64,000 nucleotides of DNA from Bradyrhizobium sp. CB82 (GTDB lineage: Bacteria > Pseudomonadota > Alphaproteobacteria > Rhizobiales > Xanthobacteraceae): contig NZ_CP121650.1 of the NCBI RefSeq assembly GCF_029714405.1, positions 3,787,001-3,851,000 of the forward strand, in the 5' to 3' direction. Below the pieces are notes generated by a model. The model saw only the letters and a list, made by a program, of their open reading frames with translations. It made no database searches and was not told where the DNA came from. The stretch's first letter is position 1. Each line of letters begins with the position of its first letter. Below are positions 54,297 to 62,658 of this stretch, one piece after another. A program made the position numbers and the translations under genes.

Positions 54297-56654
54297 ATGA
54301 AAGCCCTGGTTGAGGGCCGCTATCGCGGTTGCGAGGGCGGTGCCGCAATGTTCGACGTCGGGCACGGAGCCACCATTGCGGTGCGCATCCTCGAGCGTGA
54401 TATCGGCCGGGTGACGCTGCGCCGCGCGGACGGCTTTCGACTTGATCGAGGCTGGTCGCTGGCGCCTGGCGGCGACGAGCCTCCGTATGGGGGACGCGAC
54501 CGCGATGATGTGTCGGGATTCGCCAATCCCGCGGTGACGGTCACAGTGGGTAAGGGTACCGTCAGCGTCGCGGCAGAGGGGCTGACGGCCGAGGTCAGGC
54601 TTCGTCCGTTCGGCATTGCCTGGCGTCGTGATGGTGAGATCGAGCCGTTCCTGCGTGACCGGCCGACCCAGGCCTATTTTGTCTCCAACAAAACCCCGGC
54701 CATTGTGCACATGATGGCGCGCCATCCGGACGAGCGCCATTATGGCCTCGGCGACAAAGCGGGCCCGCTGGATCGCACGGGACGGCGCTTTGCCATCGAC
54801 GCCGTAGACCCCTGCGGGTTCGACGCCGAGTTGAGCGATCCGCTCTACAAGATGCTGCCGTTCGTCATCGTCGACGGGCCGCAAGGCGCTCACGGCATTT
54901 TCTACGACAATCTCGCCACCGGATCGGTCGATCTCGGCTGCACGATCGACAACTACCATGGCACGTTCCGGTCTTATCGCGCCGACGATGGCGACCTCGA
55001 CTTCTACGTGCTTGCGGGGCCCAGCGTGCGCGAGGTCGTGCGCCGTTTCTCCTGGCTTATGGGGGGACAGGCCTTCGTGCCGCGCTGGTCGCTCGGCTTC
55101 GGTGTCACGTCGATGGCGATCGCGGATGCGCCCGACGCCGACCGGCGCGTCACGGAGTTCATCGCCGACTGCCGCCGCCACGCCATCCGTTGCGACAGCT
55201 TCCATTTCGGCTCCGGCTATACCTCGATCGGCGGGCGTCGCTATGTGTTCAACTGGAACCACGACAAGTTTCCCGATCCCTCGGCGACAATGACACGGCT
55301 CGCCGAAGCCGGCATGCAGCCGGTGACCAACATCAAGCCGTGTCTGCTCGACGATCATCCGCGGCTTACTGAGGCCGTCGATTCCGGGATCCTGGTGAAA
55401 GATAGCGTGACGGGCACTCCGGCAGTCGCGCAGTTCTGGGACGGCGTGGGCTTTCACGTCGACTTCACCAATCCAGACGGGCGCCGGTGGTGGCGCGCGG
55501 GTATCGAGCATGCGCTGCTCGACCATGGCGTCGTTTCCATGTGGAACGACAACAATGAGTTCGAGATCTGGGATGAGGACGCGGTCTGTGCCGGTGATGG
55601 TCGTCCCTTCGCCCAGGCGCTGGCGCGCCCGGCGCAGGCGTTGCTGATGACGAAGCTCTCCTTCGAGGCGCAGGCCGACCGATCCCCCTCGCGGAGGCCC
55701 TATGTCATCACTCGGGGCGGACCAGCAGGGCTGGCGCGCTATGGCCAGACCTGGTCCGGCGACAACGAGACGGCCTGGAAGACGCTGCGTTTCAATCTCA
55801 CCCAGGGCCTCAACATGAGCCTGTCGGGGCTCTTCAACATCGGCCACGATGTCGGTGGCTTTCACGGCCCAAGACCGGGCCCCGAGCTGCTCTGCCGCTT
55901 CGTCGAGTTCTGCGCGCTCTGGCCGCGCATGATCATGAACTCGTGGAACGACGACGGCTCGGTCACTCTGCCCTGGATGCACGCATCCGTGCTGCCTCAG
56001 GTGCGCGCGGTGATCGGCCTGCGGCACCGGCTGCTGCCCTACCTTTATACGCAGATGTGGCGCGCCAGCCGGGACCATGAGCCGGCGGTCCGTCCGCTGT
56101 TCTGGGATTTCCCGGACGATGCGGCGGTGAGGGACGTCGAGGACGCCTTCATGCTCGGCCCCGATCTGCTCGTCGCTCCCGTGCTCGAGGAGGGCGCTTC
56201 CGATCGCCGCGTCCAGCTACCTGTGCACGAAGGTGGCTGGTACGACTGGCACGATGGGCGACACTTCCCTGGTGGTCAGACCGTGCAAGTCGCCGCGCCC
56301 TTGGGACGCTTGCCCGTGTTCGCGCGTGCCGGAGCCATGATTCCGGTCGTTGACATCGATTCCGCCGGCAATCCAGGCGAGCGGTCCCTCATGGTCTTCG
56401 GCGCGCCGGCGTCGCATTCCACCGCCGATCTCTACGAGGATGACGGCGACACGGCAGCTTGGCGCACCGATGCTCTGCTTCTATCCTTCCGCTTGTGCCG
56501 GCAAGCGACCGGCCTGGAACTGACGGGAAGGGCACAAGGCAGTTTCCGCCCGGCGTTCGAACGTTTGCATGTGAGGACTGTCGGAGTGGCGGAGCCCCTG
56601 ACCGTCGGTACGATCGAAGGACCTGTAACACCTAAGTTCGGGGTGACTGGATAG
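54297..56654 (+). CDS. Glycoside hydrolase family 31 (alpha-glucosidase/alpha-xylosidase type)
   Basis: The protein is 785 residues without a signal peptide, so cytosolic. The catalytic barrel has FVPRWSLGFGVTSMAIADAP, then the nucleophile Asp418 in VSMWNDNNEFEIWDED (the usual WxDMNE motif varied to WNDNNE). The acid/base Asp489 lies in YGQTWSGDNETAWKTLRF. DVGGFHGPRPGPELLCRF and PVLEEGASDRRVQLP are also family regions. It cleaves alpha-glycosidic ends of imported oligosaccharides; alpha-xylosidase and alpha-glucosidase cannot be separated by eye. It is the last gene of the LacI-controlled operon. Confidence 0.92.
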   Translation: MKALVEGRYRGCEGGAAMFDVGHGATIAVRILERDIGRVTLRRADGFRLDRGWSLAPGGDEPPYGGRDRDDVSGFANPAVTVTVGKGTVSVAAEGLTAEVRLRPFGIAWRRDGEIEPFLRDRPTQAYFVSNKTPAIVHMMARHPDERHYGLGDKAGPLDRTGRRFAIDAVDPCGFDAELSDPLYKMLPFVIVDGPQGAHGIFYDNLATGSVDLGCTIDNYHGTFRSYRADDGDLDFYVLAGPSVREVVRRFSWLMGGQAFVPRWSLGFGVTSMAIADAPDADRRVTEFIADCRRHAIRCDSFHFGSGYTSIGGRRYVFNWNHDKFPDPSATMTRLAEAGMQPVTNIKPCLLDDHPRLTEAVDSGILVKDSVTGTPAVAQFWDGVGFHVDFTNPDGRRWWRAGIEHALLDHGVVSMWNDNNEFEIWDEDAVCAGDGRPFAQALARPAQALLMTKLSFEAQADRSPSRRPYVITRGGPAGLARYGQTWSGDNETAWKTLRFNLTQGLNMSLSGLFNIGHDVGGFHGPRPGPELLCRFVEFCALWPRMIMNSWNDDGSVTLPWMHASVLPQVRAVIGLRHRLLPYLYTQMWRASRDHEPAVRPLFWDFPDDAAVRDVEDAFMLGPDLLVAPVLEEGASDRRVQLPVHEGGWYDWHDGRHFPGGQTVQVAAPLGRLPVFARAGAMIPVVDIDSAGNPGERSLMVFGAPASHSTADLYEDDGDTAAWRTDALLLSFRLCRQATGLELTGRAQGSFRPAFERLHVRTVGVAEPLTVGTIEGPVTPKFGVTG

Positions 56655-56687
56655 CATGCCGCTGACGCGAAAGCTTTTATGCTGCCG

Positions 56688-57785
56688 TTACAGACGCACA
56701 ACTTCGCCGCTGCGGACGCTGGCGTCGGCGGCAAAGACGATGCTCAGCGAGTTGATCGCGGCCTCGTGATGCTCTGACAAATCGATATCGCCATGGATGG
56801 CACTGAGAAATAGCCGCTGTTCGCGCTCGCAGAGCTCCTGATGGCCTGGTTCGTCTTCGGTCGAGAGGATTTCGTCAGGCCTTGCGAAGCGGCCCTCCGG
56901 GTTGCGGGCTGCGTGATGGATACGGAGCGCGTTGGTGCGCGTATGCGAGTCATGGTCCGCCGAGCTCGCAGTCGCCTCAGTGCTCTCCCTGGCAACCATC
57001 GACACGCTGCCGTTCGGTCCGATAATGTCCTTCACGAAATGAGCGGTCTCGCTCATCATCGGTCCCCAGCCAACTTCGTACCAACCAACCGATCCGTCTT
57101 CGAACGCGATGTGAAGATGACCGTAATTGTACATGCTGGGTGCGATCTCGTCCGTGAGCCTCGCCCCGACGGCGTGCACCGCGATCGGTCGCGAGCGCGT
57201 CACCTGGCACATGATGTCGACATAATGCACGCCGCAATCGACGATGGGCGAGGTCGACAGCATGAGCTTCTTGTGAACCTCCCAGAAAGAGCCGGCCGAT
57301 TGCTGGTTGAGATTCATGCGCATCACGAGCGGCTTTCCGAGCGTGCGGCCTATTTCGACGAAGCGCGACCATGATGGATGGACGCGCAGGATATAGCCGA
57401 TCAGCAGCGCCTTTCCGCTTGCACGTGCGGCGTCGATCACACTCCGGGCGGCCTCCAGCGTCTCGGCCAGTGGCTTTTCGCAGAAAACGTGCGCACCTGC
57501 CGCGAAAGCCTGAAGAGCCATGGCGGCGTGGTGTTCGGTGTAGGTGCAAATCGCGACGGCGTCCGGACGCAACGACGCGAGTGCCTCGTCGTATCGTTCG
57601 AAACGCGGCAGACTGGGAAACTCGGTTTCAAGGTCATGGCGATCGGCCGCGCGAGGGGTGCAGAGGCCTACGAGTTCGAACCCGTCGATCGCGCTATAGG
57701 CGCGGGCGTGGCTGGTTCCCATGGTGCCGAGCCCAACCACGAGAACGCGGATGGGCTTCGCTGTCGATGAGGTTGAAGAAGACAT
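56688..57785 (-). CDS. Gfo/Idh/MocA family NAD(P)-dependent oxidoreductase
   Basis: The protein is 365 residues from ATG 57785. The Rossmann start is PIRVLVVGLGTMGTSHARAY with GxGxxG at about 18-23. The family EKP motif is AHVFCEKPLAETLEAARSV, and the catalytic-type histidine lies in VDCGVHYVDIM near residue 187. Such enzymes oxidise or epimerise sugars and sugar derivatives. It is the last gene of the minus-strand amino-sugar operon, 48 bases after nagA, and converges with the GH31 gene. It may process an amino sugar or disaccharide before NagA (inference). Confidence 0.9.
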   Translation of the reverse strand: MSSSTSSTAKPIRVLVVGLGTMGTSHARAYSAIDGFELVGLCTPRAADRHDLETEFPSLPRFERYDEALASLRPDAVAICTYTEHHAAMALQAFAAGAHVFCEKPLAETLEAARSVIDAARASGKALLIGYILRVHPSWSRFVEIGRTLGKPLVMRMNLNQQSAGSFWEVHKKLMLSTSPIVDCGVHYVDIMCQVTRSRPIAVHAVGARLTDEIAPSMYNYGHLHIAFEDGSVGWYEVGWGPMMSETAHFVKDIIGPNGSVSMVARESTEATASSADHDSHTRTNALRIHHAARNPEGRFARPDEILSTEDEPGHQELCEREQRLFLSAIHGDIDLSEHHEAAINSLSIVFAADASVRSGEVVRL

Positions 57786-57833
57786 GGCTCAATCGCGTCC
57801 TTCAATCGAAACAACGCCCGGCAGATCCGTGCG

Positions 57834-58973
57834 TCAGGAGCCGTCGGCGACCGGGCGGCCCTCGATCCAGGTTTCGAGCACGCGCAAATCGTCATCGAGA
57901 TGCACGAGGCCCGCCAGATATCCGGGGGCAATGCGGCCGAGTTCCGTTTCGCGCCGCAGAAATGTCGCGGGAACGCGCGACGCCATCGCGAGGGCATCGG
58001 TGAGATCGAGTCGCACGACGTTGACAGCATAACGTACGGCTTCGTCCATGGTCAGAACCGAGCCTGCGAGCGTCCCATCCTCGAGCCGCAGGCAGCCGTC
58101 TGCACGAGTCACGCGGCGGCCCTGTAGATCGAACTGATCGGGCCCGCCGGCCGCTGGTGGCATTGCATCCGTAATCAGCATGAAGCGATCGTGCCGCTTG
58201 GCGGCGAAGGCGATACGCAGGTTCGCCTCGTGTACGTGATGACCGTCCGCGATGATTCCAACGAACGCCTCGGCGAGATCGAGCGCGGCGCCGACCATGC
58301 CCGGCGTGCGTCCGGCCGGCGCGCTCATTGCATTGAACAGGTGAGTGAACGCGCGCGCCCCTGCTTTGACCGCGGCGCACGCCTCCTCGTAACTTGCGTC
58401 GGAGTGGCCGAGCGAGACGAGCACGCCCTGCCGCGCGAGTTCGGCGATGCTCTCCGCGTCGACCCGATTGGGCGCGAGCGTCAGCATGACCGCGCCGCAA
58501 TTTGCGTTGACGATGGTGGCGACGTCGCCGGGCGCGAGGTTGCGGATGTACCGGAGCACATGTGCTCCCTTGCGATGCGGATCCAGGAAGGGCCCTTCCA
58601 GATGGATGCCGAGTGCCGCCGGAGTCAGGTGCCGCGCCTGACGGGTTGCGGCAATCGCGGCGCTCATCACCTCAGGCGTGTCGGTCACCAGCGTCGGCAG
58701 CAGCCCCACGGTGCCGTGTTTGCGATGTGCCGCGGCGATACGGGCAATGCCTTCGGGTGTCGGGTCCTCGTTGAACAGAACGCCGCCGCCGCCATTGACC
58801 TGCACATCGATATAGCCGGGCGCGAGCAGGCCGCCGCCGAGATCGTGTACGGCGCCGTGAGGTCTCTCGGAGTGAGGGACGATTGCCGCGATGCGTCCGC
58901 CTTCGACCACGACTGCGTGGTCGTCGAGAAAACGCTCGCCATCAAAAATCCGCGCGCCGGACAGAACGATCAT
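57834..58973 (-). CDS. nagA: N-acetylglucosamine-6-phosphate deacetylase
   Basis: The protein is 379 residues. ATG 58973 overlaps the preceding stop as TGATG; the in-frame TTG before it is not needed. Amidohydrolase-fold hallmarks are LLAPGYIDVQVNGGGGVLFN, the metal ligands in LGIHLEGPFLDPHRKGAH (Glu), VSLGHSDASYEEA (His) and FTHLFNAMSAPAGR (His), and the catalytic Asp in LITDAMPPAAGG. It removes acetate from GlcNAc-6-phosphate in the cytosol. Flanking kinase, etherase and SIS genes make a coherent amino-sugar pathway. Confidence 0.95.
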   Translation of the reverse strand: MIVLSGARIFDGERFLDDHAVVVEGGRIAAIVPHSERPHGAVHDLGGGLLAPGYIDVQVNGGGGVLFNEDPTPEGIARIAAAHRKHGTVGLLPTLVTDTPEVMSAAIAATRQARHLTPAALGIHLEGPFLDPHRKGAHVLRYIRNLAPGDVATIVNANCGAVMLTLAPNRVDAESIAELARQGVLVSLGHSDASYEEACAAVKAGARAFTHLFNAMSAPAGRTPGMVGAALDLAEAFVGIIADGHHVHEANLRIAFAAKRHDRFMLITDAMPPAAGGPDQFDLQGRRVTRADGCLRLEDGTLAGSVLTMDEAVRYAVNVVRLDLTDALAMASRVPATFLRRETELGRIAPGYLAGLVHLDDDLRVLETWIEGRPVADGS

Positions 58974-59998
58974 CAAACAGTCTCCGTCACCTTGCGCAGG
59001 TTGCGCGGGCGGTCGGGATCGCGCCCGAGCCGGAGCGCAAGAGCCTCGGCAAGGCGGTAGAAGCGGTGGATCATGACGATGGGCTCCAGCAGCGTCGCCC
59101 CGACTTTTGCCGTCGCGAGATGATCCGCCTCATCAGCGCCGCCCGCTTCGATAGTAATCACCGTCGCGCCGGCACTGGCCAGCGCCGTGAGTGCCGGCAG
59201 CATGCCTTCTCGCGCCGCGTCGGACGGCAGGAAGGCGATGACGGGAAAGCCCGAGGCCACAAGTTCGGCCGGCCCATGCAGGACCTCGGCTGCGGAGTAG
59301 GCCTCGGCGTGAATCGCGCAGGTTTCCTTGAGCTTCAGCGCTGCCTCCGCGGCGATCGCAAGCGTCGCGCCGCGGCCGAGTACGAAAGCGCTGCGGGCAT
59401 TTGCGAGCCTCTCGAGCATCGCCGCGGGCGGCGGCGCTGCTTGCCCGCGCAGGATGTCCGGCAGGCCGGTGAGGGCGCCTGCGAGCTGCCGATCCTCGCG
59501 CCAGGCCGCGACGAGGCTCGCGCCCGCAACGAGACCTGCAACCATCGATTTGGTCGCGGCGACGGAACGTTCCGTGCCGGCGCACAAGGGCAGCAGCACT
59601 TCGGCCTCTTGCGCGAGCGGTGAGGACACGTCGTTGACGAGTGCGACGGCCAGCGCACCGCCGCGTCGTGCAGCGCGCTGCATTTCGACGATGTCCGGGC
59701 TGCGTCCCGATTGCGAGATCGCGACGGAAACGCCGCCTTCGAGGCGCATCGGCGTACGATAAAGCGTCGCGATGGAGGGGCCGATGGAGGCACATGGCAC
59801 CCCCGAAACGATCTCGACGAGGTATTTCAGATAGAGCGCGCAGCAATCCGACGAGCCGCGGGCGATGGTCGCGACGAGCGGTGGATCGAGGGCGCGCAGA
59901 CGCGTCCCGAATTCAGCGAGCCGCTCCGCATTCTGGCTGAGCTGGAGCGCAACCGCATCGCCTGCCTCGCCGATCTCCTGAAACATGTGGGTCGTCAT
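58973..59998 (-). CDS. SIS-domain sugar isomerase/deaminase, NagB-II or GlmS C-terminal type
   Basis: The protein is 341 residues and carries two SIS domains without the N-terminal glutamine amidotransferase of GlmS. Domain 1 has LVATIARGSSDCCALYLKYL and VAISQSGRSPDIVEMQRAAR. Domain 2 has AFVLGRGATLAIAAEAALKLKE and HAEAYSAAEVLHGPAELV, the GlmS-like signature. SIS proteins of this form act as glucosamine-6-phosphate deaminases (NagB-II), converting NagA's product to fructose-6-phosphate and ammonia. It lies between the GntR and nagA genes with overlaps at both ends. Confidence 0.88.
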   Translation of the reverse strand: MTTHMFQEIGEAGDAVALQLSQNAERLAEFGTRLRALDPPLVATIARGSSDCCALYLKYLVEIVSGVPCASIGPSIATLYRTPMRLEGGVSVAISQSGRSPDIVEMQRAARRGGALAVALVNDVSSPLAQEAEVLLPLCAGTERSVAATKSMVAGLVAGASLVAAWREDRQLAGALTGLPDILRGQAAPPPAAMLERLANARSAFVLGRGATLAIAAEAALKLKETCAIHAEAYSAAEVLHGPAELVASGFPVIAFLPSDAAREGMLPALTALASAGATVITIEAGGADEADHLATAKVGATLLEPIVMIHRFYRLAEALALRLGRDPDRPRNLRKVTETV

Positions 59999-60744
59999 CG
60001 GTGCGCCTTTCGGGCCGGCGGCGACAGCGTGAGTTCGGAGACGAAATCATAGGCGTCGGCGCGGTACCAGGATTTCGTGAACTCGACGCAGGATCCGTCG
60101 GCGAGGTAAGCGATGCGCTGGATATAGAGCGCCGGGCTGTCGGACGGCACCCCGAGCAGTTCCGCATCCGCATGATCGACCAGGGTCGCACGCAAGCGCT
60201 GCAGGCCCCGGGTTGGCTTGAAGCCTTTCGCGGAGAGCGCTTCGTAAAGCGAGCCGCCGACCGAATCCTGTTCAGGCAGATAGCGTATCGGCACAGCGGC
60301 GCGCTCGATCGCCATGGGCGAACCGTCGGCTAGGCGCAGGCGGCCGAGCCGGAACACGCGTTCGTTCGGCCGTACGCCAAGCATCATGGCCTCTTCCGGC
60401 GTCGGCAGGAACACGCCGCGCTCGAGCTCGCGCGAGCTCGCCTCCAATCCGCGCAGTCGCATGTCTTCCGTGAAACTCGTCAGGCGCGACGAGGGCTGTT
60501 CGACCCGCGGCGTTGCGCGATGGATGAAGGTGCCGGCGCCATGGCGGTGAAACAGCACTCCTTCGGCGATCAGATCGGCAATCGCCTTGCGCAGCGTGGT
60601 GCGCGATACGTCGAGCAGCTCGCACAATACGCGCTCGGCCGGCAGCAATTGCGTCTCCGCGAAGCGTCCGGTCTCGATCTCGCGCCGAAGCGCGTCGACC
60701 ACGGCACGATAGAGCTTCTGGCCCGGCGCGGTTTCGACCGTCAT
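59995..60744 (-). CDS. GntR-family regulator, HutC/UTRA subfamily (NagR-like)
   Basis: About 249 residues from ATG 60744, which overlaps the kinase stop (ATGA); ATG 60750 is an equal alternative. The winged helix has LLPAERVLCELLDVSRTTLRKAI and EGVLFHRHGAGTFIHR. The UTRA ligand domain follows with MAIERAAVPIRYLP and ELLGVPSDSPALYIQRIAY. HutC-type regulators of nag genes sense GlcN-6-P or GlcNAc-6-P. It is embedded in the operon it probably controls, with candidate sites at 61657-61708. Confidence 0.9.
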   Translation of the reverse strand: MTVETAPGQKLYRAVVDALRREIETGRFAETQLLPAERVLCELLDVSRTTLRKAIADLIAEGVLFHRHGAGTFIHRATPRVEQPSSRLTSFTEDMRLRGLEASSRELERGVFLPTPEEAMMLGVRPNERVFRLGRLRLADGSPMAIERAAVPIRYLPEQDSVGGSLYEALSAKGFKPTRGLQRLRATLVDHADAELLGVPSDSPALYIQRIAYLADGSCVEFTKSWYRADAYDFVSELTLSPPARKAHR

Positions 60745-61619
60745 GGACATGCCGCGTCCTCCGCGAGCGTTCCGCCAGCGAGCAGGATTGCGCCGTCGAC
60801 TGCGTCGCGCCGCGGCCGGGCGAGGCGCTTGGCCACATCAGGCGGCAAAAAGGGGCGCAAGGGCTCACCGAAGCCGCCGACGAGCGCAATGCGTTCGGCG
60901 CCAAGCGCGTTCAGCGCGTTCGCAAGCGCCGCTATCGCGCTGGCCGCTTCGCCGACAATTTCGCGTGCGCGTGTGTCTCCGGACCTGGCGACGTCCAGGA
61001 TCTGGGGCGCGAAGGCGCCGTAGTCTCTGGGCCTCGCGTCCGCTGCCCAGCGGCTCATCCGCAATGGATCGTCATCGAAATGGCGCCCGAGCGCTTGCGC
61101 GAGTCCGCTCATCGGCTCGAGGCCATCGATCGCACGCAGCGTCGCGCGCAAGGCCGATTCGCCGAGGCGCGCGGCAGATCCGTCGTCGCCGAGCCAGAAA
61201 CCGCGTCCGCCGATGATGGTCGTTCGAGCTCCCACGCGAGCGATGCCCGCCGAGCCCGTGCCCGCGATGATCAAGCCGCCGTCGCCGAGGCCATTGGCAC
61301 CGACGCAGGCGGCGACAGCATCATTGACGGCGACGATGCGGGCAAAGCCGGGCAGGGCCGCGGAGACGCGCTCTGCTTCATTGTCGTCCGAAAGTCCGGC
61401 AAGGCTAAGGCCGACTGCGATCTCCTGCCTTGGCGCGCCGGCGGCGATCGCGGACGCGATCGTTTCACGGACGACCCGCATGGCCTCATCGAAATCGAGA
61501 TAGATGTTCGAAGCCGGCCCGACGCCGCGCCCGAGCTCGCGGCCCGACGAATCACGCAGTCTCGCGCGGCAACGGGTCGCGCCGCCGTCCACACCGAGGA
61601 AGAACTGGGCCGTCGCCAA
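60741..61619 (-). CDS. N-acetylglucosamine/N-acetylhexosamine kinase-like protein (BadF/BcrA ATPase family)
   Basis: The protein is 292 residues. The start is TTG 61619, supported by a perfect AGGAGG ribosome site four bases upstream and the lack of any nearby ATG. The ASKHA fold is visible: FFLGVDGGATRCRARLRD (phosphate 1), VGLSLAGLSDD, IVAVNDAVAACVGA, LIIAGTGSAGIARVG (phosphate 2) and ERIALVGGFGEPLRPFL (adenosine). It phosphorylates an amino sugar in the cytosol, most likely GlcNAc, MurNAc or glucosamine. First gene of the minus-strand amino-sugar operon. Confidence 0.88.
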   Translation of the reverse strand: MATAQFFLGVDGGATRCRARLRDSSGRELGRGVGPASNIYLDFDEAMRVVRETIASAIAAGAPRQEIAVGLSLAGLSDDNEAERVSAALPGFARIVAVNDAVAACVGANGLGDGGLIIAGTGSAGIARVGARTTIIGGRGFWLGDDGSAARLGESALRATLRAIDGLEPMSGLAQALGRHFDDDPLRMSRWAADARPRDYGAFAPQILDVARSGDTRAREIVGEAASAIAALANALNALGAERIALVGGFGEPLRPFLPPDVAKRLARPRRDAVDGAILLAGGTLAEDAACP

Positions 61620-61656
61620 GGAGCCTCCTAAAAAATTTCTTAACGCCTCTAGACAA

Positions 61657-61708
61657 GTGGTATGTCACGTGGCTAAAAGAAATACAAGAGGTATCTACCA
61701 CTGGTATT
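61657..61708. promoter_or_regulatory. Candidate GntR/HutC operator cluster in the divergent nag/murQ promoter
   Basis: Within the 93-base divergent gap are GTGGTATGTCAC (61657-61668), the dyad GGTATCTACC (61690-61699, GGTA/TACC halves), and CTGGTATTCAC just after it. These resemble the GGTxTAxACC-type sites known for NagR/YvoA-like regulators. Their position between both starts suits control of both operons by the UTRA regulator encoded at 59995-60744. Confidence 0.5.
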
Positions 61709-61712
61709 CACG

Positions 61713-62657
61713 ATGTCGATACTGCCGAGCATGGGGACCGACGGAGAGGGGTGGCGCGACACTGGCGGTGTCCTGATGATCGATGAGGCGATGTTCGCGG
61801 AGGCGATGCTCGCGTCCTACCGCCAGGCGATTGCTTCGGTCGCGGCTGCTTCCGGAGACATCCGCGCCGCTGCGCTTCGCCTCGCCGCGATCTGGCGAGC
61901 AGGCGGGCGTCTGGTCTATGCGGGTGCAGGCTCCTCCGGTCTTGCGGCGGCCGAAGATGCAGCCGAGCTTCCCGGCACGTTCGGCCTTGAGCCGAGCCGC
62001 ATAGCAATTGTCCTGGCCGGCGGGACCGCCGAGCCGTTCCGCATCGATGGGGCCGCCGAGGACGATGCCGCAGCCGGTGAGCGGGCTATGGCCGGGCTCG
62101 GTGACCTCTCCCGCGACGCCGTGATCGCCGTATCGGCGAGCGGCTCGACGCCCTTCACCGTCGCGGCCGCCGCCGAGGCACGCCGTCGCGGCGCTTTCGT
62201 GATCGGCATCGCACATCGCCCGGGGGTACCCCTGCTCGTCGGTGCCGACTCGTCGATCCTGCTTGAAAGCGGGGAGGAGGCGCTGCGCGGCTCGACACGG
62301 CTCGCGGCCGGAGCTGCGCAAAAGGCCGCGCTCGGCATGCTCTCATCCTTGATGGGATTCGAGCTTGGCCACATCCATCGGGGCCTGATGGTCAATCTGA
62401 AGGCCGACAATGCAAAATTGCGCGAGCGGGCGCGCGGGATCGTCGCAACAATCGCCGGCGTCGGTGATGCGGAAGCGGAAGCGGCGCTGCGCGAGGCCGG
62501 CGGCGAGGTCAAGCCGGCGATCCTGATCGCCAGCGGGATCGTCAGCATGAGCGAAGCGGTCACGTGGCTCGCTGCTGCGGAAGGCCGGATAGACGACGCG
62601 TTGCGCCGCGCAAGCGTCAACGGGATCACGGGCGAAGGCCCGAACAAGGGAGCGTAG
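61713..62657 (+). CDS. murQ: N-acetylmuramic acid 6-phosphate etherase (SIS domain)
   Basis: The frame gives 314 residues from ATG 61713; ATG 61731 or 61776 (MIDEAMFAEAMLAS) may be the true start, since 61713 abuts the operator cluster and lacks a clear ribosome site. The SIS core reads GGRLVYAGAGSSGLAAAEDAAELPGTFG in two parts and aligns with the MurQ hallmark GAGTSGR...SECPPTFG, keeping the catalytic-type Glu. FRIDGAAEDDAA matches the second region, and MVNLKADNAKLRERA is the C-terminal signature. It splits the lactyl ether of MurNAc-6-P to GlcNAc-6-P and D-lactate, feeding NagA. Confidence 0.85.
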   Translation: MSILPSMGTDGEGWRDTGGVLMIDEAMFAEAMLASYRQAIASVAAASGDIRAAALRLAAIWRAGGRLVYAGAGSSGLAAAEDAAELPGTFGLEPSRIAIVLAGGTAEPFRIDGAAEDDAAAGERAMAGLGDLSRDAVIAVSASGSTPFTVAAAAEARRRGAFVIGIAHRPGVPLLVGADSSILLESGEEALRGSTRLAAGAAQKAALGMLSSLMGFELGHIHRGLMVNLKADNAKLRERARGIVATIAGVGDAEAEAALREAGGEVKPAILIASGIVSMSEAVTWLAAAEGRIDDALRRASVNGITGEGPNKGA

Positions 62658-62658
62658 C

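Noticed and set aside
54276..56078. A 600-codon minus-strand open frame opposite the GH31 gene
   Set aside because: The GH31 catalytic motifs on the plus strand are unambiguous, and the antisense product has no recognisable domain.
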